This document shows, piece after piece, positions 37,442 to 46,298 of a stretch of 64,000 nt of DNA. The stretch is taken from NCBI RefSeq assembly GCF_017875465.1, contig NZ_JAGGMQ010000001.1:4836001-4900000 (forward strand). The letters are read 5' to 3'. The position numbers were made by a program, and so were the translations under genes. The notes below the pieces were generated by a model. The model had not been told where the DNA came from and made no database searches. It was given only the letters and a program-made list of their open reading frames with translations. Position 1 is the first letter of the stretch. The number at the start of each line of letters is the position of its first letter. Source of the stretch: Winslowiella toletana (GTDB lineage Bacteria; Pseudomonadota; Gammaproteobacteria; Enterobacterales; Enterobacteriaceae).

Positions 37442-38161
37442 TTAACTGACATCGATTTCCTCGTGAGTGGCCATTTTACGTTCGGAAAGCACTCTTTTAG
37501 GCAAATAGCGGTGTAAATTCCGACTCTCACAAAATTGCCGAAAATCATCAAGGTGATTTACGCGAGCTTTGGTATACATCTGCGCGATACGATTTTCAAC
37601 CGTGCGCGGCGACAGTCCCAATATCTGACTGATTTCTTTATTACTTACCCCTTGTAACCTGAAGAATATAATTTCGCACTGTTTCTCAGTGAAAAAGTCA
37701 TCAGGTTTATTCAGCAATAGCGAGCCAGGTAGCTTGCCTTTGATAAAATCGTTGGGCGTCAGGACTTCAAGGTATTTAATTGTGCAAAAAGTACCAATAC
37801 ACTCATCGTTGTGACTGTAAAAAGGCACCTTTCTGCACAGATAAGGCGAGTCGACCGCACTGGGATGAATTTCCAGCATGGTTAATGGCTTTCTGGTTTC
37901 TGAAACCGTTCTGTCCTGCTGACGCCATGCTTCGAGATCTTCCTGATTATCAAACAGCAGTGAGGGAATTTCATGATCCGGCCGTTCCATCATGATATGA
38001 GGCGATCGCAATCCAGACAGCTTCGCCATCGCCATATTAGCATACAGAAAAAGACCCTCTGCGGTCCGAATGCAATAAGGCTCTGCTAATAAATCCAGTG
38101 ACCGCATTATTGTTGCATTATTAATAATATCACAATTACTTAATCTATCATTTGAATACAT
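37442..38161 (-). CDS. PAS-LuxR transcriptional regulator, copy 2
   Basis: This 239-residue paralogue of the 36237 protein has a PAS-like domain opening SLDLLAEPYCIRTAEGLFLYAN and a LuxR HTH FTEKQCEIIFFRLQGVSNKEISQIL with LSPRTVENRIAQMYTKARVN. Shared stretches include LPGSLLLNKPDDFFTEK and FCESRNLHRYLPKR (FCEARNLHRYLPQR in copy 1). The linker KVPFYSHNDECIGTF aligns with KVPFYNNDNQCVGAF in copy 1. The pair probably arose by duplication and may bind related sites or dimerise with each other. Partner genes and ligand are not evident from the sequence. Confidence 0.85.
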   Translation of the reverse strand: MYSNDRLSNCDIINNATIMRSLDLLAEPYCIRTAEGLFLYANMAMAKLSGLRSPHIMMERPDHEIPSLLFDNQEDLEAWRQQDRTVSETRKPLTMLEIHPSAVDSPYLCRKVPFYSHNDECIGTFCTIKYLEVLTPNDFIKGKLPGSLLLNKPDDFFTEKQCEIIFFRLQGVSNKEISQILGLSPRTVENRIAQMYTKARVNHLDDFRQFCESRNLHRYLPKRVLSERKMATHEEIDVS

Positions 38162-38291
38162 AGTTTCCCTGCTCCATATCGGGGTATTTTAAAGTGCTGA
38201 TTCCATTTCTACACTGCAGATGCCGTCCTGAGAAAGAGGGCGCTCTATATTAAAATGATTTTTCTATTAATAACATGGCTTCATTAAGAAA

Positions 38292-38311
38292 GGGCGAGGG
38301 GATCCTCGCCC
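38292..38311 (-). terminator. Terminator after ydgA
   Basis: GGGCGAGG-GGAT-CCTCGCCC, a perfect 8-bp stem followed on the minus strand by TTTCTT, 11 bases past the ydgA stop. Confidence 0.8.
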
Positions 38312-38321
38312 TGAAGAGCAA

Positions 38322-39830
38322 TTATTCTGCTGGCAAACCTTGCGGCTGTGCAGACATGCCACCCAGCATATAACGTGACAGGAACTGGTCGAGCGGCATT
38401 TTCTCACCGTTCATGGTGACCTGGCCGCTGGTGTATTGCAGGCTGGTAACGATATTATTATCCTGCTGCGTGGTCAGCTTAAACATCTGGCCCATCGCCG
38501 CCAGGCCTTTCACCTGTTGTTCCGCCAGTCTGGCGGACTCTTCCTGCGAATGACCTTCAGCTATCGCCACATGGGTCATCAGCTCGGTGGCCATATCCAT
38601 TGAGATCACCAGTTTGCCGTCGAGGCTTTTCAGCACGCGATCGGCGGCCTGGTTGATATTCTGCGCTTCACCGCTGGCGGTGGCCGGATCTTTAAAGTTA
38701 ACCGCCAGGTTAAAGCTGCTCTCACCTTTATCGTTCTTCCAGCTCAGAGGCGCGATGGTGACGATCGGGTCGCCTTTCAGCAGGGTTGGCAAATTGGTAG
38801 CCAGGATCTGGTTCATTCCTTGCTGATAACGCAGTGGATCTTCGGCAATGCCTGGTTGATTCAGCAGCGCCTGTACCTGAGCATTGTAATTCTCAGAGAA
38901 GGTCTTCAGCGCCTCACCGTCGAACTGCGACAGTTTCATCGCCAGTTTACCCTGACCAAACGACTGGTTCTGCATTTTCAGGTTATCAAGGGTGTAATCA
39001 ATCTGACCGGACACCGCTTTATTATCAGAATCAAAGCGCGAATTGCCTTTCAGGCCTTCCAGCGTCACCGCTTCCTGACCATTAACCGAAGCAGTCAGCT
39101 TTTTCAGATCGATGCCCTGATCGCCAATACGCACGCCCTGTGGGCTAAGGTGAGTATTCGCCGTCGCTTTCAGGCCGTTCAGCGTAAACAGCACTGGCAT
39201 ACCCATCTGATTTTTGCTGGTGATTGCGACACTGTCGAGATTGCCATCAAAGCTGACTTTATCGCCTTGCGCATCAGCATCAACATTCAGCGTACCGCCA
39301 TTCCACGCAAAGCGCTGTCCGCTGGTGGCATTCTGATAATCGAGCGGCAGCAGGGTGATTGCCGAAGCGGTGGCGCCGCTGTAACCAATGCGGGTATCCG
39401 CCTGAATCACGGAAACACCTTTGGTCACTTCAAACAGTCCTTTAACCGCTTCAGTGTTTTCCAGCTCGGTATGCACTGACGCCATACTCGGAATCAGGTT
39501 AAATTTTTTCAGCTGGGCGAACGGGAAGGGACCATGGTCGATGGTTTCGTTCAGCACGATGCTCTGGCCCGGCTTCAGCAGCGCGTTATCTTCCGTCTGC
39601 GAGCTGGCCTGCACCACCAGTTTAGCGTGGCTGCTAAACAGACCGCGCTGATAGTCCTGATAGCTCACTTTCAGGCGACTGTCGGGCGCAATATTGTTCA
39701 GCTGGGCATTGGCGTTCTGCACCAGGGTATCCATATGGCTTTCGAGCTGCTTGCCGGTAAACCAGGCGCCGCCGGTCCAGATAATGCCCAGTGCAACCAC
39801 TACACCTACTGCAATCTTGGTCTTTTTCAT
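38322..39830 (-). CDS. ydgA: DUF945 family protein YdgA
   Basis: This 502-residue protein has a single N-terminal membrane segment (IAVGVVVALGIIWTGGAWFTG, about 6-26) and a long soluble part predicted outside the inner membrane. DYQRGLFSSHAKLVV and the NETIDHGPFP motif are typical of the DUF945/YdgA family. E. coli YdgA is also 502 aa and its role is not firmly known. It lies downstream of manA on the same strand, separated by a terminator, the same order as in E. coli. Confidence 0.92.
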   Translation of the reverse strand: MKKTKIAVGVVVALGIIWTGGAWFTGKQLESHMDTLVQNANAQLNNIAPDSRLKVSYQDYQRGLFSSHAKLVVQASSQTEDNALLKPGQSIVLNETIDHGPFPFAQLKKFNLIPSMASVHTELENTEAVKGLFEVTKGVSVIQADTRIGYSGATASAITLLPLDYQNATSGQRFAWNGGTLNVDADAQGDKVSFDGNLDSVAITSKNQMGMPVLFTLNGLKATANTHLSPQGVRIGDQGIDLKKLTASVNGQEAVTLEGLKGNSRFDSDNKAVSGQIDYTLDNLKMQNQSFGQGKLAMKLSQFDGEALKTFSENYNAQVQALLNQPGIAEDPLRYQQGMNQILATNLPTLLKGDPIVTIAPLSWKNDKGESSFNLAVNFKDPATASGEAQNINQAADRVLKSLDGKLVISMDMATELMTHVAIAEGHSQEESARLAEQQVKGLAAMGQMFKLTTQQDNNIVTSLQYTSGQVTMNGEKMPLDQFLSRYMLGGMSAQPQGLPAE

Positions 39831-39895
39831 CTTAATTTGTCATCCTTTCACTGATGTCAGCGCTGCCCACTCTGTCCCGTCACCGGCAGCGAAGA

Positions 39896-39916
39896 AAAAC
39901 GCCACGCGGGCGTTTT
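39896..39916 (-). terminator. Terminator after manA
   Basis: AAAACGCC-ACGCG-GGCGTTTT with T-runs on both flanks, between manA (stop 39974) and ydgA. On the minus strand the stem is followed by TTTTT. Confidence 0.85.
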
Positions 39917-39973
39917 CTGATTAATAGCTTGAATAATAATAGCAATTGCCCCGGCTGGCGTCAGTCGGATTAA

Positions 39974-41146
39974 TTACAAAGTATTATAGGCCTGTGCGAT
40001 GCGTCCGCTGCCGCTGATGGTGACAGACGTCTCATCGGCCGCGATAAAGCAGGACTCGCCAGGCTGCAGCACCAGCTGCTGATCGCCATTCGCGATAACC
40101 GCTTCGCCTTCGATACAGAACAGAATTGCCGCGCTCTGCTGGTCTAAGGCTGCAGGCGTCTTATCCAGCGTATGGATGGCGAAGGCAAAATCATCAACCG
40201 GAATCGGGAAGTTCAGGCTGTTGCCGTTAACTTCAGGTTGCGTCAGCAATCCGGCGAACGGGCTGGCGCTAAAGCGTACATTTGCCAGCAGTTCAGGGAT
40301 ATCGATATATTTTGGCGTCAGCCCGGCACGTAAGACGTTATCAGAGTTGGCCATCACTTCCAGCGCGACACCCTGCAGGTATGCATGTGGCGTTTCGGCA
40401 AACAGGAACATCGCTTCGCCAGGTTGCAGCTCAATCACATTCAGCAGCAGTGGCGAGAACAGACCGCTGTCATCCGGATAGACTTCCGCAATCGCTTTAA
40501 TGGTATCCCACGGCTGGCCCTGCTGGCTGCTAAGCGCTGATTTCAGCACGCCAAGCGCCAGCGACTTCTCTTCACCGTCCAGCGAAAGCAGACTGGCAAA
40601 CAGCTGCGCAAGATTTTCGGCATCGGGCTGCTGCAGAAAATGAGCAATTGCCGGATGCGCGCCCGCGACCGGTTGCAGCAGGGAAACAATTTCGCGGTTT
40701 TCACGGAAGCCGTTAATCGCGAGGAACGGCGTCAGGGCATACACCAGTTCAGGTTTGTGGTTAGCATCTTTATAGTTACGGTTAGCCGCGTTCAGATCGA
40801 TACCGGCCGCGTTCTCTTTCGCAAAGCCCACTTCTGCGGCGGCTTTGCTTGGATGCACCTGAATCGATAGCGGCTGATCGGCGCACAGGACTTTAAACAG
40901 AAAAGGCAGTTCACCAAAACGTTCGGCAACTTTTGCCCCCAGCAGACGCGTTTTATCACTGTCGATCACGCTGCGCAGGCTACGCGTTTCCCCGTCAATC
41001 TCTACCGCAGAACTGCTCTTCGGGTGCGCGCCCATCCATACTTCCGCCATCGGCAGATTGTCGGGATTGGCAATACCATACAGCTCGGTGAGGGCAGTTT
41101 TGCTACCCCATGCGTAGTTTTGCAACGAATTGAGCAACTTTTGCAT
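39974..41146 (-). CDS. manA: Mannose-6-phosphate isomerase
   Basis: This 390-residue type I zinc enzyme interconverts mannose 6-phosphate and fructose 6-phosphate for mannose use and GDP-mannose supply. Zinc-ligand and active-site blocks are LCADQPLSIQVHPSK, DANHKPELVYALTPF and FLFAETPHAYLQG. The second of two adjacent ATGs (41146) is preferred because AGGGA then sits at normal spacing; the first ATG at 41149 would be too close. E. coli ManA is 391 aa. It is divergent from fumC across 209 bases. Confidence 0.96.
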   Translation of the reverse strand: MQKLLNSLQNYAWGSKTALTELYGIANPDNLPMAEVWMGAHPKSSSAVEIDGETRSLRSVIDSDKTRLLGAKVAERFGELPFLFKVLCADQPLSIQVHPSKAAAEVGFAKENAAGIDLNAANRNYKDANHKPELVYALTPFLAINGFRENREIVSLLQPVAGAHPAIAHFLQQPDAENLAQLFASLLSLDGEEKSLALGVLKSALSSQQGQPWDTIKAIAEVYPDDSGLFSPLLLNVIELQPGEAMFLFAETPHAYLQGVALEVMANSDNVLRAGLTPKYIDIPELLANVRFSASPFAGLLTQPEVNGNSLNFPIPVDDFAFAIHTLDKTPAALDQQSAAILFCIEGEAVIANGDQQLVLQPGESCFIAADETSVTISGSGRIAQAYNTL

Positions 41147-41355
41147 CATTTATCCCTGTTTAAGATGAATTTAACTGGGTTTATTAAAACAGAAACTACC
41201 CTGATAAATACAGTCGAAATGCAATAAGGACGATTGAGTCTCATAATGTTAAATTATTGTATGGCAGAATATCGCGCGCCTTTGTTGCCCGTAGCGAATA
41301 CCGTCACGGTTAACCGGGCCTTTTAAATCAAATGTATGTGCTAAAGGAGACAGGA

Positions 41356-42753
41356 ATGGCCGCTAATCGCATTGAAAAAGACTCAATGGGACCCATTGAT
41401 GTACCGGCTGATAAACTTTGGGGCGCACAGACACAGCGCTCACTTGAACACTTTCGCATCTCTACGGAAAAAATGCCGACCGCGCTGGTTCATGCGCTGG
41501 CGCTGACCAAACGTGCCGCCGCAAAGGTGAACCGTGATTTAGGCCTGCTGGCGGATGAACGCGCCGAAGCGATTATCAAAGCGGCGGATGAAGTCCTTGC
41601 TGAACAGCACGTCAATGAATTCCCTCTTGCGATCTGGCAGACCGGTTCCGGTACCCAGACCAATATGAATATGAATGAAGTGCTGGCCAACCGGGCAAGT
41701 GAAATTCTCGGCGGCGAGCGCGGCATGTCACGTCTGGTGCATCCAAATGATGACGTTAATAAGAGTCAAAGCTCCAATGATGTCTTCCCGACCGCAATGC
41801 ATGTGGCGGCGGTTATCGCCGTGCGCGAACATCTGATCCCGCAACTGCATACGCTGAAAAAGACCCTGCATGCCAAGGCGGAAGCTTATAACGATATCGT
41901 TAAAATTGGCCGTACCCATCTGCAGGATGCAACACCGCTGACGCTGGGTCAGGAGATTTCTGGCTGGGTGGCGATGCTGGAACACAACCTGAAGCATATC
42001 GAACAGAGCATTCCGCATGTGGCGGAGCTGGCGTTGGGTGGTACCGCAGTAGGCACCGGACTGAATACTCATCCGGAATATGCGGTGCGTGTGGCTAAAG
42101 AGCTGGCAGAACTGACGAAACAGCCTTTTGTCACCGCGCCGAATAAGTTCGAAGCGCTGGCTGCCTGTGATGCACTGGTGCATGCTCACGGCGCGCTGAA
42201 AGGGCTGGCGGCTTCACTGATGAAGATTGCCAATGATGTGCGCTGGCTCTCTTCCGGTCCGCGTTGTGGCATTGGCGAAATCGCCATCCCGGAAAACGAG
42301 CCGGGCAGCTCAATTATGCCAGGCAAAGTTAACCCTACGCAGTGTGAAGCGATGACCATGCTGTGCTGCCAGGTGATGGGTAACGATGTGGCGGTCAATA
42401 TGGGTGGCGCATCCGGCAACTTCGAACTGAACGTGTTCCGTCCGATGATTATTCATAACTTCCTGCAGTCCATTCGCCTGCTGGCGGACGGAATGGATAG
42501 CTTTAATCATCACTGTGCGGCAGGCATCGAGCCAAACCGTGATCGTATTGAGCAGTTGCTTAATGAGTCACTGATGCTGGTAACGGCGCTGAATACCCAT
42601 ATCGGCTACGATAAAGCGGCGGAAATTGCGAAGAAAGCGCATAAAGAGGGACTGACCCTGAAAGGTTCTGCGCTGAAACTCGGTTATCTCACGGAAGAAG
42701 AGTTTGATGCCTGGGTGCGACCGGAAGATATGGTCGGCAGTATGAAGTCGTAA
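41356..42753 (+). CDS. fumC: Fumarate hydratase class II
   Basis: This 465-residue homotetrameric, iron-independent fumarase interconverts fumarate and malate in the TCA cycle. N-terminal [39 protein letters not shown], the [11 protein letters not shown] block and the superfamily signature [13 protein letters not shown] are all intact. The ATG at 41356, behind AAAGGAGACAGGA, is chosen; the frame extends upstream to 41332 without support. E. coli FumC is 467 aa. The oxygen-sensitive class I fumA, which in E. coli lies between fumC and manA, is absent here. Confidence 0.97.
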   Translation: MAANRIEKDSMGPIDVPADKLWGAQTQRSLEHFRISTEKMPTALVHALALTKRAAAKVNRDLGLLADERAEAIIKAADEVLAEQHVNEFPLAIWQTGSGTQTNMNMNEVLANRASEILGGERGMSRLVHPNDDVNKSQSSNDVFPTAMHVAAVIAVREHLIPQLHTLKKTLHAKAEAYNDIVKIGRTHLQDATPLTLGQEISGWVAMLEHNLKHIEQSIPHVAELALGGTAVGTGLNTHPEYAVRVAKELAELTKQPFVTAPNKFEALAACDALVHAHGALKGLAASLMKIANDVRWLSSGPRCGIGEIAIPENEPGSSIMPGKVNPTQCEAMTMLCCQVMGNDVAVNMGGASGNFELNVFRPMIIHNFLQSIRLLADGMDSFNHHCAAGIEPNRDRIEQLLNESLMLVTALNTHIGYDKAAEIAKKAHKEGLTLKGSALKLGYLTEEEFDAWVRPEDMVGSMKS

Positions 42754-42772
42754 TATCCGGCCTGATCGCCGT

Positions 42773-42798
42773 AAGGGAGCCAGCTGGCTCCCTTTTTT
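42773..42798 (+). terminator. Terminator after fumC
   Basis: GGGAGCC-AGCT-GGCTCCC followed by six T, 20 bases past the fumC stop, and 9 bases before the convergent tus stop. Confidence 0.9.
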
Positions 42799-42806
42799 AT
42801 GCTGCA

Positions 42807-43736
42807 TTACACCAGCCGATCGCTATACAAATGCAGACGCGGAATGATGGCAAACAGCTTCTGCGCCTGTGGTTTATAACGATGTTTTACCTGTCCTGCA
42901 TCGTAATTAAGCAGTTCTCCCAGTGCTGGCACCTGATTTTTATCGGTACAAAGCACCAGCAGTGGCGAAGAGCAGGCCAGTTGCGTCTGTTTCTGTTGCT
43001 GTATATTCCAGGTGCGGGCAATCGGCTGCACTTTTACCGGACGCTTGATCTTCAGACGGGCGGAGGCGGGCAGGGAACGAATCGCTTCAATCTCCTCCAG
43101 CAGTTTCTCGGCCCACTGTTCACGTGACCAGGGCGCCACCGCACGACCGGCTTTCAGGCCACGCTCCAGTTTTTCCAGTACGTCTTTATGGCTCAGATTC
43201 TTCACAATATGCTTATTTGCCCAGCCAAAGCGCACGGTGTCGGGTGCATCAAGCAGGGTGATGGCGCGATAGGCGTTAAGGGTAATCAGTCCGCGCAGAT
43301 GAGTATGGACAAAATCAAAGCGCTCTTCACTTTCGACGCCGGACTCGACGGTAATAATCTGTTCCAGCCGCGCTTTAAGCTGATTAACCCGCGCCACCTG
43401 CTGGTGGAGCAGGGCAGACTGCGCCGAATCAGCAGCAAAACAGAGCGCGCCCGGCAGGCGTACGGCGGCTTTGGTGCTGATCTGTTCCGACTGATGCTGC
43501 ATAAATAGCCGACAATAGTGCTCTAATCCCAACTGTAGCGCTTCGCTACCGAGGTGTTGTCTGACGTCGATCGACGTAATGGCATCATGCTCTTTGCCTT
43601 TAACCACCGGCGGCAGGCTAAATACCCGGCCAGCCAGCAGGTGCAACGACTGTAACTGTTGTTGTAGCTGATTCAGTTCAGCTTCAAGTTGATTTACACA
43701 CTGATGTAGCGCGGCGACAGCGTCATATTGGTTCAT
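42807..43736 (-). CDS. tus: Replication terminator protein Tus
   Basis: This 309-residue monomeric DNA-binding protein locks onto Ter sites and stops the replicative helicase from one side. Conserved blocks with E. coli Tus (309 aa) are KAAVRLPGALC, LRGLITLNAYRAITLL, VRFGWANKHIVKNLSH, VAPWSREQWAEKL, KIKRPVKVQPIARTW and HRYKPQAQKLFAIIPRLHLY. The ATG at 43736, behind GAGGGATCT, gives the exact family length; the frame runs to 43763 through the Ter site and is not used. A Ter sequence overlaps the leader, which in E. coli mediates autorepression. Confidence 0.95.
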   Translation of the reverse strand: MNQYDAVAALHQCVNQLEAELNQLQQQLQSLHLLAGRVFSLPPVVKGKEHDAITSIDVRQHLGSEALQLGLEHYCRLFMQHQSEQISTKAAVRLPGALCFAADSAQSALLHQQVARVNQLKARLEQIITVESGVESEERFDFVHTHLRGLITLNAYRAITLLDAPDTVRFGWANKHIVKNLSHKDVLEKLERGLKAGRAVAPWSREQWAEKLLEEIEAIRSLPASARLKIKRPVKVQPIARTWNIQQQKQTQLACSSPLLVLCTDKNQVPALGELLNYDAGQVKHRYKPQAQKLFAIIPRLHLYSDRLV

Positions 43737-43743
43737 AGATCCC

Positions 43744-43766
43744 TCTTTAGTTACAACATACAAAAA
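43744..43766 (-). promoter_or_regulatory. Ter replication-arrest site overlapping the tus leader
   Basis: Plus-strand CTTTAGTTACAACATAC (43745-43761) is identical to the core of the E. coli TerB complement; over 23 positions 18 agree. Reading on the minus strand it is GTATGTTGTAACTAAAG, including the G of the G-C(6) lock pair. By the known polarity of TerB, forks arriving from the higher-coordinate side would be arrested and those from the lower side would pass. The overlap with the tus ribosome-site region suggests Tus autoregulation as in E. coli. Confidence 0.92.
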
Positions 43767-43866
43767 CTATAGTCGGTATTGGCGCATATTTCAGCATCAG
43801 AGTCGTTTATTTTTCAACAGGGAAGATCGGGAAAGGTAAAAGCGGGAGAAGGTATTCGATGAGCAG

Positions 43867-43896
43867 TGGCCATAATGAAATTAATCATTATGGCCA
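43867..43896 (-). terminator. Hairpin after ynfM
   Basis: GGCCATAATGA-AATTAA-TCATTATGGCC, a perfect 11-bp stem just beyond the ynfM stop. No clear T-run follows. Confidence 0.55.
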
Positions 43897-43904
43897 TGCT
43901 GTCA

Positions 43905-45161
43905 TTACAGCTGGCGTTGCTTTAAGCGGAAACCGACCAGTAGCGCCAGTATCAGCAAGGTCGCGATAAACGCGGTAATTCCCGGCCAGCCATAATTATG
44001 CCAGAACACGCCGCCGAGCGTACCGGCAACGCTGGAACCGGCATAGTAACAGAACAGATACAGCGAAGAAGCCTGGCCGCGGGCGCGACGGGCGCGCTTG
44101 CCGATCCAGCCGCTGGCGACCGAGTGGGCGGCAAAGAAACCGGCGGAAAACAGCATCATGCCGATAAATATCAGCCACAGCATATTAAATGCGGTCAGTA
44201 ATAAGCCACTGAGCATAACAGCGGTAGAGAACAGCAACACCTTACCGCGACCAAAGCGTGCAGTCATCGCGCCCGCTCTCGGTGAACTCCAGGAGCCAGT
44301 GAGATAAACCACTGACAACAGACCTACTACCGCCTGACTGAGAAACCATGGCGCACTTAACAGGCGATAACCGATGTAGTTAAACAGAGTGACAAACGCG
44401 CCCATCAGCAAAAAGCCTTCGGCAAACAGCAGCGGTAAACCCGCATCACGCCAGTGCAGACGGAAATTAATCAGTAAATTGCGCGGACGCAGCGATGCCG
44501 GACGAAAATGGCGTGAGGCCGGTAAAATTTTCCAGAACATCAGTGCGGCGGCGAGAGAGAAACAGCCGACGGTGGTCACCGCCACGCGCCATGAGGAAAA
44601 GTCAGTAATCACCCCGGTCAGCAGGCGACCGCTCATGCCGCCAATCGAGTTGCCGCTGATATATAACCCCATTGAGAAAGCCACCACGCTGGGATGGATC
44701 TCTTCACTCAGATAGGTCATACCCACTGCCGCCACGCCGCTCAGTGACAGGCCGATCAAGGCACGCATCAACAGAATGCCATGCCAGCTGGTCATGGTTG
44801 CTGAGATCAGGGTGCAGATCGCCGCCAGCAGCAGCGCGGTAACCATCACCGATTTACGACCAATGGCGTCAGAAAGCGGGCCGGTAAACAGCAGCCCCAG
44901 CGCCATCATTCCCGTCGCAATCGACAGCGAGATACTGCTCTCTGCGGGCGAAACGCCAAACTGTTGCGATAACACCGGCAGAATCGGTTGCACGCAGTAA
45001 AGCAGCACAAAAGTGGCCAGTCCGGCGGAAAATAGCGCTAAGGTAACGCGCATAAATTGCGGCGTACCGCGGGAGATATACAAGTTTTTTGCTGATGCGG
45101 GGGTGGAGACGCGTTCAACGCTGGAGTCGTCCAGCGTAACGGTCTGGGATGAGCGGTTCAC
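43905..45161 (-). CDS. ynfM: MFS transporter YnfM
   Basis: This 418-residue twelve-helix inner-membrane transporter has a hydrophilic N-terminal stretch of about 35 residues. Block RGTPQFMRVTLALFSAGLATF, motif A GPLSDAIGRKSVMVTALLL and SEEIHPSVVAFSMGLYISGNSIGG match E. coli YnfM closely (417 aa). The substrate is not firmly known; the family includes drug and metabolite exporters. It is divergent from ynfL, the same pair as in E. coli. Confidence 0.92.
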   Translation of the reverse strand: MNRSSQTVTLDDSSVERVSTPASAKNLYISRGTPQFMRVTLALFSAGLATFVLLYCVQPILPVLSQQFGVSPAESSISLSIATGMMALGLLFTGPLSDAIGRKSVMVTALLLAAICTLISATMTSWHGILLMRALIGLSLSGVAAVGMTYLSEEIHPSVVAFSMGLYISGNSIGGMSGRLLTGVITDFSSWRVAVTTVGCFSLAAALMFWKILPASRHFRPASLRPRNLLINFRLHWRDAGLPLLFAEGFLLMGAFVTLFNYIGYRLLSAPWFLSQAVVGLLSVVYLTGSWSSPRAGAMTARFGRGKVLLFSTAVMLSGLLLTAFNMLWLIFIGMMLFSAGFFAAHSVASGWIGKRARRARGQASSLYLFCYYAGSSVAGTLGGVFWHNYGWPGITAFIATLLILALLVGFRLKQRQL

Positions 45162-45257
45162 AACTGTTCCTCAGGGAATAAAATCAGAGTGTTAACCTTA
45201 GGCAAGCTGGATTATGATGTCTAATATATTAATAATCTCAAATAAGACGTTTAAAGT

Positions 45258-46142
45258 ATGAATATCGAATTGCGCCATCTGCGCTACTTTATTGCCGTCG
45301 CCGAAGAACTGCATTTTGGCCGCGCCGCTCAGCGGCTGAATATCTCTCAGCCCCCCCTCAGCCAGCAAATATTGCTGCTGGAACAACAAATTGGCGCACG
45401 TCTGCTGGCGCGCACTAATCGCAGCGTCAACCTTACCGCGGCCGGTGAGCAGTTTCTGACCGATGCCCGGCAGATATTACTGAATGTGGAACAGGCGGCG
45501 GATAAAGCTGCACGTCTGCATATGGGAGTGGAAGGAGAGTTGCGCATTGGTTTTACCTCGTCTGCGCCATTTATCGCCCCGGTTTCTGATGCGCTGTTTA
45601 TTTTTCGCCAGCGTTATCCGCAGGTTCATATTCAGATGCAGGAAATTAATACCCGTCAGCAGCTGGATCCACTCAGCGATGGGCGCCTTGATCTGGGGGT
45701 GATGCGTAATACGCCGCTGCCGGATAATCTCGACCATAAGCTGATTCTGCGCGAACCTTTATATGCGCTGGTGCATCGCGCTCATCCGCTGGCGCAGAAG
45801 CAGAGTATTCCGTTGCAGGCGCTGGCCAGCGAACCTTTTGTCTTTTTTGACCCGCAGGTCGGCACGGCGTTATACAGCGAAATTCTCGGTATGCTCAAGC
45901 GCCACCAGATCGAACCCTATATCACTCAGGAAGTGGGCGAGGCGATGACCATTCTCGGGCTGGTTTCTACGGGTCTTGGGGTATCGATTCTACCAGCGTC
46001 ATTTAAGCGTATTCATCTTACTGATGTGGTCTGGTTGCCACTGCAACAGCATGATGCCTTATCTGAAGTCTGGCTGGTTTGGGCGAAGCAGCGTGAACAG
46101 AGCGCGGTACTCCAGCATATGATGGGCCTGTTGTTAAAGTAG
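45258..46142 (+). CDS. ynfL: LysR-family regulator YnfL
   Basis: This 294-residue regulator opens MNIELRHLRYFIAVAEELHFGRAAQRL and ISQPPLSQQILLLEQQIGARLL, the standard LysR HTH, followed by an effector-binding domain (from about residue 90, GELRIGFTSSAPF). Gene order ynfM/ynfL/mlc matches E. coli, where YnfL is poorly characterised. It is divergent from ynfM and probably controls it from the 96-base gap. Confidence 0.9.
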   Translation: MNIELRHLRYFIAVAEELHFGRAAQRLNISQPPLSQQILLLEQQIGARLLARTNRSVNLTAAGEQFLTDARQILLNVEQAADKAARLHMGVEGELRIGFTSSAPFIAPVSDALFIFRQRYPQVHIQMQEINTRQQLDPLSDGRLDLGVMRNTPLPDNLDHKLILREPLYALVHRAHPLAQKQSIPLQALASEPFVFFDPQVGTALYSEILGMLKRHQIEPYITQEVGEAMTILGLVSTGLGVSILPASFKRIHLTDVVWLPLQQHDALSEVWLVWAKQREQSAVLQHMMGLLLK

Positions 46143-46298
46143 CGGCTGACAGGCTGGCTGACGGTTTTACGCGCATTATAAGCGCTTTTGTGTGCAGTAA
46201 ATCACATATCGAATCAAATATTTGACGCAACCCGCCAAGTGTTTCACCATAGCGAAAAGGGTTTATTTTGAAGCGCGAAAATAAGCGGGAGCAGGGTT

